A stretch of DNA of 64,000 bases from Streptomyces formicae (GTDB lineage Bacteria; Actinomycetota; Actinomycetes; Streptomycetales; Streptomycetaceae). Below the pieces are notes generated by a model that saw nothing but the letters and a program-made list of their open reading frames with translations, was not told the origin of the DNA and did not search any database. Shown piece by piece: positions 25,737-34,309 of the stretch (the stretch's first letter is position 1; every line of letters starts with the position of its first letter). Position numbers and translations under genes: made by a program. The stretch is from NCBI RefSeq assembly GCF_022647665.1, contig NZ_CP071872.1:4464001-4528000 (forward strand). The letters run 5' to 3'.

Positions 25737-25753
25737 TTAGGAAACTTTCCTAA
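25737..25753. promoter_or_regulatory. Perfect 17-bp palindrome, possible operator
   Basis: TTAGGAAACTTTCCTAA has 8-bp perfect arms around a single base. It lies 91 bp after crcB and about 277 bp ahead of the chitinase start, in the gene-free stretch 25647-26029. No iron-box match. A regulatory site for the chitinase or an unseen upstream promoter is plausible. Confidence 0.5.
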
Positions 25754-25905
25754 CACACACTGAGAGGTCCGGCCCGACACCCTCGCCCGCCGCCGGTTCC
25801 CGGGCCTGGCGTTTGTCGGACCAGGCGACACATCGGGGCTCAACCTGCGCTGTTTGCACAGCCGTTGACAGTCCGATCGCACTCGCGAAGCCGCACCCGG
25901 GCCTC

Positions 25906-25934
25906 TTGACCGCTGGTCCAGACCTATTTAGCCT
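25906..25934 (+). promoter_or_regulatory. Chitinase promoter with embedded DasR-like site
   Basis: A TTGACC -35 (25906-25911) and a TAGCCT -10 (25929-25934) are spaced by 17 bases. Between them lies CTGGTCCAGACCT, close to the DasR responsive-element core (TGGTCTAGACCA). DasR, the N-acetylglucosamine-sensing GntR repressor, is known to control Streptomyces chitinases through such sites, and the overlap with the spacer suits repression. Confidence 0.75.
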
Positions 25935-26029
25935 CGCCGCACTGCGGTGAGCACGCCATGACAAAGCGTGCTCATGAGCGGCGAGGATCCCCCTCCACGT
26001 CCGGACCCACCTCATTCGAGGAGCGCACC

Positions 26030-27874
26030 TTGACCACTGCACCCCCTTGTCGCAGCACCCGCCTCAGACACCGAGCGGTGGCCGGCCTCACCGCGCTGCT
26101 GCTCCCTCTCGCCGCTCTCGTCGGCCTGGCCACCCCCGCCGAGGCCGCCGGGCCCACCGCGACATACACGAAGGTGTCCGACTGGGGCACCGGCTTCGAG
26201 GGCAAGTGGACGGTCACCAACGGCGGTACGACCAGCATCGCTGCCTGGACCGTCGAGTGGGACTTCCCCGCCGGCACGACGGTCACCTCCGGCTGGGACG
26301 CCGACATCACCGGCTCGGGCAACCACTGGACCGCCAAGAACAAGAGCTGGAACGGCACCCTCGCCCCCGGTGCCAGCGTCAGCTTCGGCTTCAACGGCAG
26401 CGGCTCCGGCGCCCCCGCCGGCTGCAAGCTCAACGGCGCCTCCTGCGACGGCGGCCCTGTCGTCCCCGGTGACAACCCGCCATCCGCTCCCGGCACCCCG
26501 ACCGCGAGCGGCATCACCAACACCGCGGTGACCCTGTCGTGGACCGCCGCCACCGACGACAAGGGCATCAAGAACTACGACGTGTTCCGGAACGGCACCA
26601 AGGTCGCCACGGTCACCGGCACCTCGTACACCAACACCGGGCTGACCGCCGGCACGACGTACTCCTACACCGTCCAGGCGCGTGACACCGCTGACCAGAC
26701 CGGCCCGGTCAGCGGCGCACGCACCGTCACGACCACCGGCGGCGGAGGAGGCGGAGGCGGCAAGGTGAAGCTCGGCTACTTCACCAACTGGGGCACCTAC
26801 GACCGCCAGTACTTCGTCAAGAACCTGGTGACCTCCGGCACCGCGTCGAAGATCACGCACATCAACTACGCGTTCGGCAACGTCCAGAACGGCCAGTGCA
26901 CCATCGGTGACGCCGACGCCGACTACAACCGCGCCTACACCGCCGCGCAGAGCGTCGACGGTGTCGCGGACAGCTCGGATGCCGGGGCCCTGCGCGGCAA
27001 CTTCAACCAGCTGCGCAAGCTCAAGCAGCAGTTCCCGCACATCAAGATCCTGTGGTCCTTCGGCGGCTGGACCTGGTCCGGCGGCTTCCCGCAGGCCGTC
27101 CAGAACCCCACCGCGTTCGCCAACTCCTGCTACAACCTGGTCGAGGACCCGCGCTGGGCCGACGTCTTCGACGGCATCGACCTCGACTGGGAGTACCCGA
27201 ACGCCTGCGGCCTGTCCTGCGACACCAGCGGCCCGGCCGCGTTCAAGAACATGATGCAGGCGATGCGCGCCAAGTTCGGCGCCAACAACCTGGTCACCGC
27301 CGCCATCACCGCCGACGCGAGCAGCGGCGGCAAGATCGACACCACCGACTACGCCGGCGCCGCACAGTACTCCGACTGGTACAACGTGATGACCTACGAC
27401 TTCTTCGGCGCCTTCGACGCGGACGGACCCACCGCCCCGCACTCGCCGCTGACCTCGTACACCGGCATCCCGCAGCAGGGCTTCACCTCCGACGAGGCGA
27501 TCCAGAAGCTGAAGGCCCAGGGCGTGCCCGCCGCCAAGCTCAACCTCGGCATCGGCTTCTACGGCCGCGGCTGGACCGGCGTGACCCAGGCGGCGCCCGG
27601 CGGCTCCGCCACCGGACCGGCCCCCGGCACGTACGAGCAGGGCATCGAGGACTACAAGGTCCTCAAGACCTCCTGCCCGGCCACCGGCACCATCGCCGGC
27701 ACCGCCTACGCCAAGTGCGGCAGCAACTGGTGGAGCTACGACACCCCCTCCACCATCGCCGGAAAGATGACCTACGTGAAGAACCAGAGCCTGGGAGGCG
27801 CGTTCTTCTGGGAGTTCAGCGGCGACACCAGCAACGGTGAGCTGGCGACCGCGATCAGCAACGGGCTCCAGTAA
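26030..27874 (+). CDS. Secreted GH18 chitinase with CBM2-like and FnIII domains (614 aa)
   Basis: A signal peptide (AGLTALLLPLAALVGLATPA, cleavage after AEA) precedes a CBM2-type chitin/cellulose-binding module (about 40-140; YTKVSDWGTGFEGKWTVTN), a fibronectin type III domain (about 150-235; PSAPGTPTASGITNTAVTLS) and a Gly linker. The catalytic domain begins KVKLGYFTNWGTYDR and carries DGIDLDWEYPNACG with the catalytic Glu, followed by MTYDFFGAFD and FFWEFSGDTSNGE. It should hydrolyse chitin outside the cell. The start is TTG at 26030 with CGAGGAG upstream; no ATG fits. The order resembles ChiC/Chi63 of Streptomyces. The promoter carries a DasR-like site. Confidence 0.95.
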   Translation: MTTAPPCRSTRLRHRAVAGLTALLLPLAALVGLATPAEAAGPTATYTKVSDWGTGFEGKWTVTNGGTTSIAAWTVEWDFPAGTTVTSGWDADITGSGNHWTAKNKSWNGTLAPGASVSFGFNGSGSGAPAGCKLNGASCDGGPVVPGDNPPSAPGTPTASGITNTAVTLSWTAATDDKGIKNYDVFRNGTKVATVTGTSYTNTGLTAGTTYSYTVQARDTADQTGPVSGARTVTTTGGGGGGGGKVKLGYFTNWGTYDRQYFVKNLVTSGTASKITHINYAFGNVQNGQCTIGDADADYNRAYTAAQSVDGVADSSDAGALRGNFNQLRKLKQQFPHIKILWSFGGWTWSGGFPQAVQNPTAFANSCYNLVEDPRWADVFDGIDLDWEYPNACGLSCDTSGPAAFKNMMQAMRAKFGANNLVTAAITADASSGGKIDTTDYAGAAQYSDWYNVMTYDFFGAFDADGPTAPHSPLTSYTGIPQQGFTSDEAIQKLKAQGVPAAKLNLGIGFYGRGWTGVTQAAPGGSATGPAPGTYEQGIEDYKVLKTSCPATGTIAGTAYAKCGSNWWSYDTPSTIAGKMTYVKNQSLGGAFFWEFSGDTSNGELATAISNGLQ

Positions 27875-27905
27875 CCGGCAGCCCCGGCAGCACAACCCCG
27901 GAATC

Positions 27906-27941
27906 CGGCCGGGGAGACGGGTCCGCCCGTCTCCCCGGCCG
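27906..27941. terminator. Bidirectional terminator hairpin
   Basis: A perfect 16-bp stem (27906-27921 and 27926-27941) with a TCCG loop lies between the convergent chitinase and amidohydrolase genes. Confidence 0.8.
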
Positions 27942-27956
27942 CCGTGTGCGGGCCGG

Positions 27957-29518
27957 TCAGAAGGTGTCGTCGCCCGCCAGGAAGGTGCCCAGCACCTCGA
28001 TCTCACCGATCCTCGACGTGTCGACCGTGTGCGGGTCGTCCCCCAGCACTACGAGGTCCGCCCGCTTGCCAGGGGCCAGGCTGCCGGCGTCTGCCTCCCA
28101 GTGGCAGGCGCGGGCCGCCTCCGTGGTGTACGAGCGCAGCGCCTCCGCCACGGTGACGGCCTCGTCGCGGCCGATGGTCCGGCCGGAGAGGGAGGCCCGC
28201 TCGACCATGAACTGCATGGCCCGCAGCGGTGCTCCGTCGGCGACCGGGCGGTCGGAGCTGGCGACCAGGCGGACGCCGTGGTCGAGGAAACCGCGGCCGC
28301 GGTAGAGCCAGTCGGCCCTGGTCTCCCCCATGACGGTGGCGTAGTCGTCCCCGTAGTGGCGCAGGAAGCTCGGCTGGACGACGGCGGTGGCCCCGAGGGC
28401 GGCCAGCCGGGGCAGCTGGTCGGGGCGGACGAGGCCCGCGTGCTCGATGCGGTGACGTGCCTCCGGGCGCGGACTCCGCTTCTCCGCCTTCTCCAGGGCG
28501 TCCAGGGCGACATCCAGCGCGCGGTCGCCGATGGCGTGCACCGCGAGCTGCCAGCCGGCGAGGTGTCCCTCCACGATCGTGTGCTCCAACGCCTCGGGTG
28601 TGTCCAGGAGTTGTCCGGAAGAGTCGCTTCCTTCGTAGGGGCTGCTCAGTGCCGCCGTACGCGCCATCATCCCGCCGTCGGCGAAGACCTTGAGGGCTCC
28701 GAGGGACAGCGCGCCGTCGCCGAATCCGGTGCGCAGACCGAGTCCGAGCGCCCGGCTCGTGGTGTCCTCGGGGCCGCGTGCACCGGGTGGAGCGCGTCGG
28801 CCGCCACCATGAGGCGGACCCGCAGTGGGAGCCGGCCGCTCTCGTGGGCGAGCTGGTAGGCCGCGGCCTCGATGGGGCTGCGGCCGAAGAGCCGGCCGCC
28901 GACCCCGGCTTCGGCGACGGCCGTCACGCCCTCGGCGCGGCAGGTGCGTGCGGCCCGCTCGATCGCGGCGACGAGTTCGGCGAGCGAGCGCGGCGGCCGG
29001 GACTGCAGTGCGGCTCCCATGGCGCCCTCCACGAGGTAGCCGTCGGCCCGGACCGCCTCCGCGGTGAGCCGGTCCAGGACCGCCGTGTTGACCAGGCAGG
29101 CATGGCCGGAGATATGGCCGAGGAACACCCTGCGGCCGGCGCTGACGGCGTCGAGGTCGGCGGCGGTCAGCGGTCGGTCCAGGGTGCGCTGGTCGTATCC
29201 GCCGAGGTCCACCCAGCCGCCGGCCGGTGCCTCGGACACGGCGTCGGCGACGGCCGCGAGCACGTCGTCGGCGCGTCTGCTCGGGGCGACGCTGGGAGTC
29301 TCCGCCTTCAACCCGGCCCAGGTCAGGTGCACATGGCTGTCGATGAACCCCGGGAGGACCACGGCGCCGCCCAGGTCCCGGGTCCGCCGCGCCGGCAGGC
29401 CCGCGACGTCCTCGTCCAGTCCGACGATGCGCCCCTGCCAGATGCCGAGTTCACGGGCGTGGGGGCGGGCCGGATCCATCGTGATGACACGGGCGTTGGT
29501 GATCCTGGTACTGAGCAC
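27957..29518 (-). pseudogene. YtcJ-like amidohydrolase, frameshifted
   Basis: A metal-dependent TIM-barrel hydrolase. The first frame begins GTG (29518, GAGAGG upstream) and has the metal site FIDSHVHLTW near residue 60, the YDQRTLDRPLT region and LVEGAMGAALQSRPPRSLAE, then diverges after LHPVHAAP. The second frame resumes with a Met-Met-Ala-Arg-Thr start, AVHAIGDRALDVALDAL, HRIEHAGLVRPDQLPRL and the C-terminal GSLAPGKRADLVVLGDDP. Adding one base in the GGGG at 28770-28773 gives 520 aa, the normal length. A GTG at 29551 is an alternative start. The gene is divergent from the tandem-HTH gene over an iron box, so it may belong to the iron regulon. The substrate is unknown. Confidence 0.83.
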
Positions 29519-29566
29519 GGACTGAACCTCTCGCTCGCTCCGTTGAGACACTCCACCCTCGTATGA

Positions 29567-29585
29567 TTAGGTAAGGCTAACCTAA
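29567..29585. promoter_or_regulatory. Iron box (DmdR/IdeR-type operator)
   Basis: TTAGGTAAGGCTAACCTAA is a near-perfect match to the actinobacterial iron-repressor box. It lies between the divergent amidohydrolase and tandem-HTH genes, 12 bp before the latter's ATG. DmdR1 bound to Fe2+ would repress both when iron is plentiful. Confidence 0.88.
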
Positions 29586-29596
29586 GGGGGGTTGGG

Positions 29597-30175
29597 ATGG
29601 ATGAAGCCGCGGACTCCACCCGCCGGTTGGCGGCATGGGCCGATGGTGTGCTCGCGCACATCGATGCGCAAGAGGAGCTCGATCGAGGGCTGCTCGCAGC
29701 CCTGGGGCGGATTCCGAGCCTGCGCGAGGAAACGTTGTCACGCATGGCCGAGGCCGTACGGGCGGCGGCCATGGGACTCGGTCCGGCCGGCTGCGCGGTG
29801 GCCGCGGGTGTGTCCGAGCGCCTGCTGCTGAACTGGCAGGCGCAGGACCCCTCTTTCGCCGCGGCCATGGCGGCCGCGAGCGCGCTGGCACGCACCCACG
29901 CGTCCTGCACCGGCGACAGGCCGCCCCCGCTGACGCCCACGGCGCTGCGCGTGCTGCTCAAGGCGGTGCGTACGGGCACGGCGCACACCCCCGCAGCCGC
30001 ACTCGTCGGCCTGTCCGTGCGGACGCTGTACCGACTGCGCAGGCAACGGCCCGAGTTGGAGGCGCTCGTCGTCGCGGCCCGCCGGGCCCGGCCGAAGAAG
30101 GCCGACCGGCGCGCGAGACCGCCGTACGAACACCGCTACCGGCTCGTCCGTGTCGACGACGTCCCCAAGGGGTAG
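29597..30175 (+). CDS. Iron-box-controlled protein with two HTH-like repeats (192 aa)
   Basis: I do not recognise a named family. Two similar helical segments stand out: GPAGCAVAAGVSERLLLNWQ followed by AQDPSFAAAMAAA (about 55-90) and HTPAAALVGLSVRTLYRLRR followed by QRPELEALVVAA (about 130-165). Both follow the pattern seen in helix-turn-helix segments of terminase small subunits and some transposase-like regulators. The C-terminus is strongly basic (RRARPKKADRRARPPYE). The start ATG has an AAGGGGGG run that partly overlaps the iron box. The gene opens the siderophore region and is divergent from an amidohydrolase. It is probably a DNA-binding protein; whether it regulates the siderophore genes is inference. 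Confidence 0.7.
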   Translation: MDEAADSTRRLAAWADGVLAHIDAQEELDRGLLAALGRIPSLREETLSRMAEAVRAAAMGLGPAGCAVAAGVSERLLLNWQAQDPSFAAAMAAASALARTHASCTGDRPPPLTPTALRVLLKAVRTGTAHTPAAALVGLSVRTLYRLRRQRPELEALVVAARRARPKKADRRARPPYEHRYRLVRVDDVPKG

Positions 30176-30280
30176 GGCCTGTCGCTCGGATCAGGCCGGG
30201 TCAGTGAGCGGCCCGCCGCGGAGCGGCTGATGTCACAGCGGTGCGTGCAGCTGCAAGGCGGAGGAAGAAGCCACTGCGGT

Positions 30281-30368
30281 GGGGGCACCTCCCGTGCCCG
30301 AAGGGCTACGGGGGACATTGGCGACTGACGACTGGGGGCACCTCCCGGGCCCGCAGGGCCCAGGGGGA
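30281..30368. repeat. Two REP-like GGGGGCACCTCCC repeats
   Basis: Copies at 30281-30315 and 30334-30368 (35 bp each, 30 identical) share GGGGGCACCTCCC and a trailing AGGGC...GGGGGA, forming imperfect hairpins. Related elements recur in Streptomyces intergenic DNA. They lie in the 347-bp gap before the exporter genes, which otherwise holds only an iron box. Confidence 0.7.
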
Positions 30369-30454
30369 GCGGCAGATGTGCGTGCCAGGGCACGCGAGCC
30401 CGGCAAGATCCGAACGACAGACCCTAGGGCCAGGGGGTGGCCTATGAGGCCGAA

Positions 30455-30473
30455 TTTAGTTAGCCTTACCTAA
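30455..30473 (+). promoter_or_regulatory. Iron box upstream of the ABC exporter
   Basis: TTTAGTTAGCCTTACCTAA matches the iron-box consensus in 17 of 19 positions. It lies 49 bp before the exporter's GTG start, so the exporter pair should be derepressed under iron starvation. Confidence 0.82.
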
Positions 30474-30522
30474 GTTGGCGTGCACGGTTCCTGGGCACTG
30501 CGAATCCGGTCCGGAGGGATGC

Positions 30523-32271
30523 GTGAGGAAAGCGGACCTGCCGGGACGGAGCGTGCTGTGGCGTGCGGTCGGCGGTCAGCGCCGCGATGTCGCGCTCGGC
30601 GCGGTCCTGGGCATGGGTCATCAGACGGGCGAAGCCCTGGTGCCGGTGCTCATCGGACTGGCCGTCGAGCAGGGGGTGGTGGAGCGCGACGCCACCGGCC
30701 TGCTGCTGTGGCTCGGCGTCCTCGCCGCCGTCTACGTCGGACTCTCCTTCAGCTTCCGCTACGGCGCCCGGGCCGGCGAACGCGCCTCCGTGACCGCCGC
30801 GCACCAGCTGCGCACCGCGCTGGTCGGCCGCGTCCTCGCCCCCGAAGGCGGCGCGGAGGACGGCCGACTGCCCGGGGAGCTGGCCACCATCGCCACCGAG
30901 GACGCCAAGCGGGTCGGCGCCGTCACCATGGCCCTCATCGTCGGCATCGCGGCGGCCACCGGCCTGGCGGTGAGCGCGGTCGTGCTGCTGCGCGTGTCGC
31001 TCCCGCTCGGTCTCCTCGTCCTGCTCGGCACCCCGCTGCTGCTGTGGCTCGGGCATCTGCTGAGCAAGCCGCTCGAGCGGCGCAGCGAGACCGAACAGGA
31101 GCGTGCGGCACGGGCGTCGGGCATCGCGGCGGACCTCGTGGCCGGGCTGCGCGTCCTGAAGGGAATCGGCGCCGAGCGGGCGGCCGTCGCCCGCTACCGG
31201 CGCATCAGTCAGGACTCGCTCTCCGCCACCCTGCGCGCGGCCCGCGCCGAGGCGTGGCAGAGCGGGGTCGTGACCATGCTCACCGGCGCGTTCCTGGCCC
31301 TGGTGGCGCTGGTCGGCGGACGGCTCGCCGCTCGCGGCGACATCAGCCTCGGGGAGCTCGTCTCGTCCGTCGCGCTGGCCCTCTTCCTCATCGGCCCGCT
31401 CTCCGAGTTCTCCTGGGTCAACGCGGAGCTGGCGCAGGGCCGTGCGTCCGCCGCCCGTATCGCCGGGGTGCTCGGCGCCGGTCATGCCGTGTCCCCGGGG
31501 AACCCGCCCGGCGGACCCGGCTCTGGCCCCGGCATCGGCATCGGCATCGGCTCCGGCTCCGGTCCCGTGCTGCGGCACGTCGAGGGACGGCTGCGGCTGC
31601 GCGAGCTCTCGTACGGGACGCTGCACGCGGTGGACATCGACATCGCCCCCGGCGAGACCGTCGGCGTCGTCGCCACCGACCCCGCCGACGCGTCGGCACT
31701 GCTGCACTGCCTCGGCCGGCGCGCCGACCCGGACAGCGGTGCCGTGGAGCTGGACGGCACGGAGCTGTCCGCGCTCGCCCTGGCTGAGGTGCGCGCCGCG
31801 ATCCTCGTCGCCGAGCACGACGCCGACCTCTTCGAGGGCACGCTCCTGGAGAACGTCACCGCCGCGGCGCCCACCGCGAGCGTCACCGCCGCGATGGCGG
31901 CATCCGGCACCGACGAGGTCGTCCGCGCCCTGCCCGACGGCGCAGGCACGGCCGTCTCCGCGCGCGGCCGCTCGCTCTCCGGCGGCCAGCGCCAGCGGGT
32001 GGCCCTCGCACGGGCGCTGGCCGCCGACACCCCGGTCCTCGTCCTCCACGAGCCCGCGACGGCGGTCGACGCCGTCACCGAACTCCGTATCGCCATCGGC
32101 ATCCAGGACATCCGCAGGGGCCGCACCACCGTGCTGGTGACCAACAGCCCCGCTCTCCTGGCCGTGACCGACCGGGTCGTCCTCCTCGACAACGGCAGGG
32201 TCGCCACAACAGGCCACCACGAGCGGCTGGTCCGCGACAGCATCGCCTACCGTACGGCGGTCCTCACATGA
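30523..32271 (+). CDS. ABC exporter half-transporter with degenerate nucleotide site (582 aa)
   Basis: An ABCB-type protein with six membrane segments (about 20-310) and a C-terminal ATPase domain. The Walker A is lost: the P-loop region reads VGVVATDPADASALLHCLG with no GKS/T. The signature LSGGQRQRVALARAL is intact, and Walker B reads VLVLHEPATAVD with His in place of the Asp before Glu. This is the pattern of the non-catalytic half of a heterodimer, and the partner follows immediately with a four-base ATGA overlap. A Gly-Ile repeat (GPGIGIGIGSGSG) joins the two domains. GTG at 30523 has GGAGGG upstream. It is likely the exporter of the siderophore, similar to CchG/CchI in coelichelin clusters. 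Confidence 0.86.
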   Translation: MRKADLPGRSVLWRAVGGQRRDVALGAVLGMGHQTGEALVPVLIGLAVEQGVVERDATGLLLWLGVLAAVYVGLSFSFRYGARAGERASVTAAHQLRTALVGRVLAPEGGAEDGRLPGELATIATEDAKRVGAVTMALIVGIAAATGLAVSAVVLLRVSLPLGLLVLLGTPLLLWLGHLLSKPLERRSETEQERAARASGIAADLVAGLRVLKGIGAERAAVARYRRISQDSLSATLRAARAEAWQSGVVTMLTGAFLALVALVGGRLAARGDISLGELVSSVALALFLIGPLSEFSWVNAELAQGRASAARIAGVLGAGHAVSPGNPPGGPGSGPGIGIGIGSGSGPVLRHVEGRLRLRELSYGTLHAVDIDIAPGETVGVVATDPADASALLHCLGRRADPDSGAVELDGTELSALALAEVRAAILVAEHDADLFEGTLLENVTAAAPTASVTAAMAASGTDEVVRALPDGAGTAVSARGRSLSGGQRQRVALARALAADTPVLVLHEPATAVDAVTELRIAIGIQDIRRGRTTVLVTNSPALLAVTDRVVLLDNGRVATTGHHERLVRDSIAYRTAVLT

Positions 32272-34127
32272 GCGAATCCCGGTCCCCGGACACTCCCCCC
32301 GGCACTCCCCCGCCCGCGTCCCCGGCCGGCGGGCCCGTGCTGCTGCCCGTCGCCACGCCCGCGCGGACCCGCGCCGCGGTCGCGGAACTGGTGCGCCCGC
32401 AACGGCGGCTGGCCCTCGCCGCGTTCACCGTCATGGTCGGGTCCACCGCCGTCGGACTGCTCGTGCAGCCGCTGCTGGGGCGGATCGTGGACCTGGCAGC
32501 CGGTCGCGGGTCCGTCGACGCCATCACGGCGGCCGGCGCGCTGCTCGTGGCCGTCGCGGTGGCCCAGGGGGCCACCTCGGGGCTCGGGCTGTCGCTCGTC
32601 TCCCGTCTGGGCGAGACGGCCCTGGCCCGGTTGCGCGAACGGTTCGTCGAGCGGGCCCTCGACCTGCCGCTGGAGCGCGTCGAGAAGGCCGGTGCCGGCG
32701 ATCTGACCGCCCGGGTCACCGCCGATGTGTCGCTGATCGCCGAGGCCGTCCGCAACGCCCTGCCCGAACTGGCCCGTTCGCTCCTCACCATCGTGCTCAC
32801 ACTGGGGGCCCTCGCCCTGCTCGACTGGCGGTTCCTCCTGGCCGCCCTGCTCGCGGTGCCCGTGCAGGCGTACACCGCACGCTGGTACGTCGCCCGCGCC
32901 GTGCCGCTCTACGCCGAGCAGCGCGTGGCCGGCGGCGCCCAGCAGCAGCAGCTGCTCGACACGATCGGCGGCAGCTCGACCGTGCGGGCGTTCCGGCTGG
33001 AGCGGGAGCACACCGAGCGGGTCACCGAGCGGTCCTGGTCGGTGGTGACGCTGACGATGCGCGGTGTCCGGCTCGTCCTGGGCTTCTACAGCCGTCTCCA
33101 CATCGCCGAGTACATCGGACTCGCCGCGGTCCTGGTCACCGGCTACTGGCTGGTGCGCCAGGGCTCGGCGTCCATCGGCACGGCGACCGCCGCCGCCCTC
33201 TACTTCCACAGCCTGTTCACCCCCGTCAACGCCGCCCTCGTCCTCCTCGACGACGCGCAGTCGGCCGCCGCCGGCCTGGCGCGGCTCGTGGGCGTCACCG
33301 ACGAGCCGCTGCCGTCGGCGCCCGCCTCGGCGACGCGGCCGGTCCAGGAGGCGCAGCCGGCGGCACGTCCCGTCGGTTCGGGGAACGTCGAGGTCACCGT
33401 GGGCGGGCTCAGCCACGCCTATCTGCCCGGACACCCCGTGCTGCACGACATCGACCTGACGGTCCGCCAGGGCGAAAGGGTGGCGCTCGTCGGCGCGAGC
33501 GGCGCCGGCAAGACCACCCTGGCCCGGCTCGTCGCGGGCATCCAGCCGCCCACCACCGGCACCGTCCTGGTCGGCGGCGTCCCGCCGACCGAGCTCGGCG
33601 CGGCCGACCACCGCCGCACGATCGCCCTGGTCACCCAGGAGACCCATGTCTTCGCGGGGCCCCTCGCCGACGACCTCCGGCTGGCCAAGTCCGATGCCAC
33701 CGAGGACGAACTGCGCGCGGCGCTCGACCGGGTCTCCGCGCTCGGCTGGGCCGACGCGCTGCCCGACGGACTCGCCACGGTCGTCGGCGACGGCGGCCAC
33801 CGCCTCAGCGGCGCGCAGACGCAGGCGCTCGCGCTCGCCCGGCTGATCCTCGCCGACCCGCCGCTCGTGATCCTCGACGAGGCGACAGCCGAAGCGGGCA
33901 GCGCGGGGGCGCGCGCTCTGGAGAAGGCGGTCGCCCGCGCCGTGGACGGCCGTACGGCGCTGATCGTCGCCCACCGCCTGAGCCAGGCGGCCGCGGCCGA
34001 CCGCATCGTCGTCATGGACTCCGGGCGCATCGTCGAGACCGGCACCCACGACGAACTGCGGGCCGCCGCGGGGCGCTACGCCGCCCTGTGGGAGGCATGG
34101 TCGGACACCCGCGACCCGGGCCCGTAG
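32268..34127 (+). CDS. ABC exporter half-transporter with intact Walker A (619 aa)
   Basis: Six membrane segments (about 40-330) precede the ATPase domain, with Walker A VALVGASGAGKTTLARLVAG near residue 405, a signature loop LSGAQTQALALARLI (Gly-Gly replaced by Gly-Ala) and Walker B PLVILDEATAEAGS. Pairing this degenerate signature with the partner's intact LSGGQ leaves one complete and one defective ATP site, as in other asymmetric exporters. An N-terminal Pro/Ser/Gly extension precedes the first helix. The start overlaps the upstream stop. The gene is probably controlled by the 30455 iron box and exports siderophore. Confidence 0.87.
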   Translation: MSESRSPDTPPGTPPPASPAGGPVLLPVATPARTRAAVAELVRPQRRLALAAFTVMVGSTAVGLLVQPLLGRIVDLAAGRGSVDAITAAGALLVAVAVAQGATSGLGLSLVSRLGETALARLRERFVERALDLPLERVEKAGAGDLTARVTADVSLIAEAVRNALPELARSLLTIVLTLGALALLDWRFLLAALLAVPVQAYTARWYVARAVPLYAEQRVAGGAQQQQLLDTIGGSSTVRAFRLEREHTERVTERSWSVVTLTMRGVRLVLGFYSRLHIAEYIGLAAVLVTGYWLVRQGSASIGTATAAALYFHSLFTPVNAALVLLDDAQSAAAGLARLVGVTDEPLPSAPASATRPVQEAQPAARPVGSGNVEVTVGGLSHAYLPGHPVLHDIDLTVRQGERVALVGASGAGKTTLARLVAGIQPPTTGTVLVGGVPPTELGAADHRRTIALVTQETHVFAGPLADDLRLAKSDATEDELRAALDRVSALGWADALPDGLATVVGDGGHRLSGAQTQALALARLILADPPLVILDEATAEAGSAGARALEKAVARAVDGRTALIVAHRLSQAAAADRIVVMDSGRIVETGTHDELRAAAGRYAALWEAWSDTRDPGP

Positions 34128-34186
34128 ACCCGGGCCCCCGCACCCACCACCGCCCTGCACTCGCCATCCGGAACCCGCCGTCCGGA

Positions 34187-34212
34187 ACCGCCGTCCGGCG
34201 CCGGACGGCGGT
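34187..34212 (+). terminator. 26-bp GC-rich palindrome after the exporter genes
   Basis: A perfect palindrome of 13-bp arms, preceded by a related CCGCCGTCCGG copy. It stands between the exporter stop (34127) and the lipoprotein start (34310); it may terminate or attenuate read-through. Confidence 0.5.
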
Positions 34213-34309
34213 CCCCGGCCCGCACCTGTTCGCCCGCCACCGGCTCGCAGACCGCCACCCCCCGCACCGCTCCGCTCCACAGGACCCCGAACGAAGGACC
34301 ACGCCACCG

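Noticed and set aside
25737..25753. Palindrome as a fifth iron box
   Set aside because: TTAGGAAACTTTCCTAA lacks the GGTAAGGCTAACC core and is 17 rather than 19 bases.
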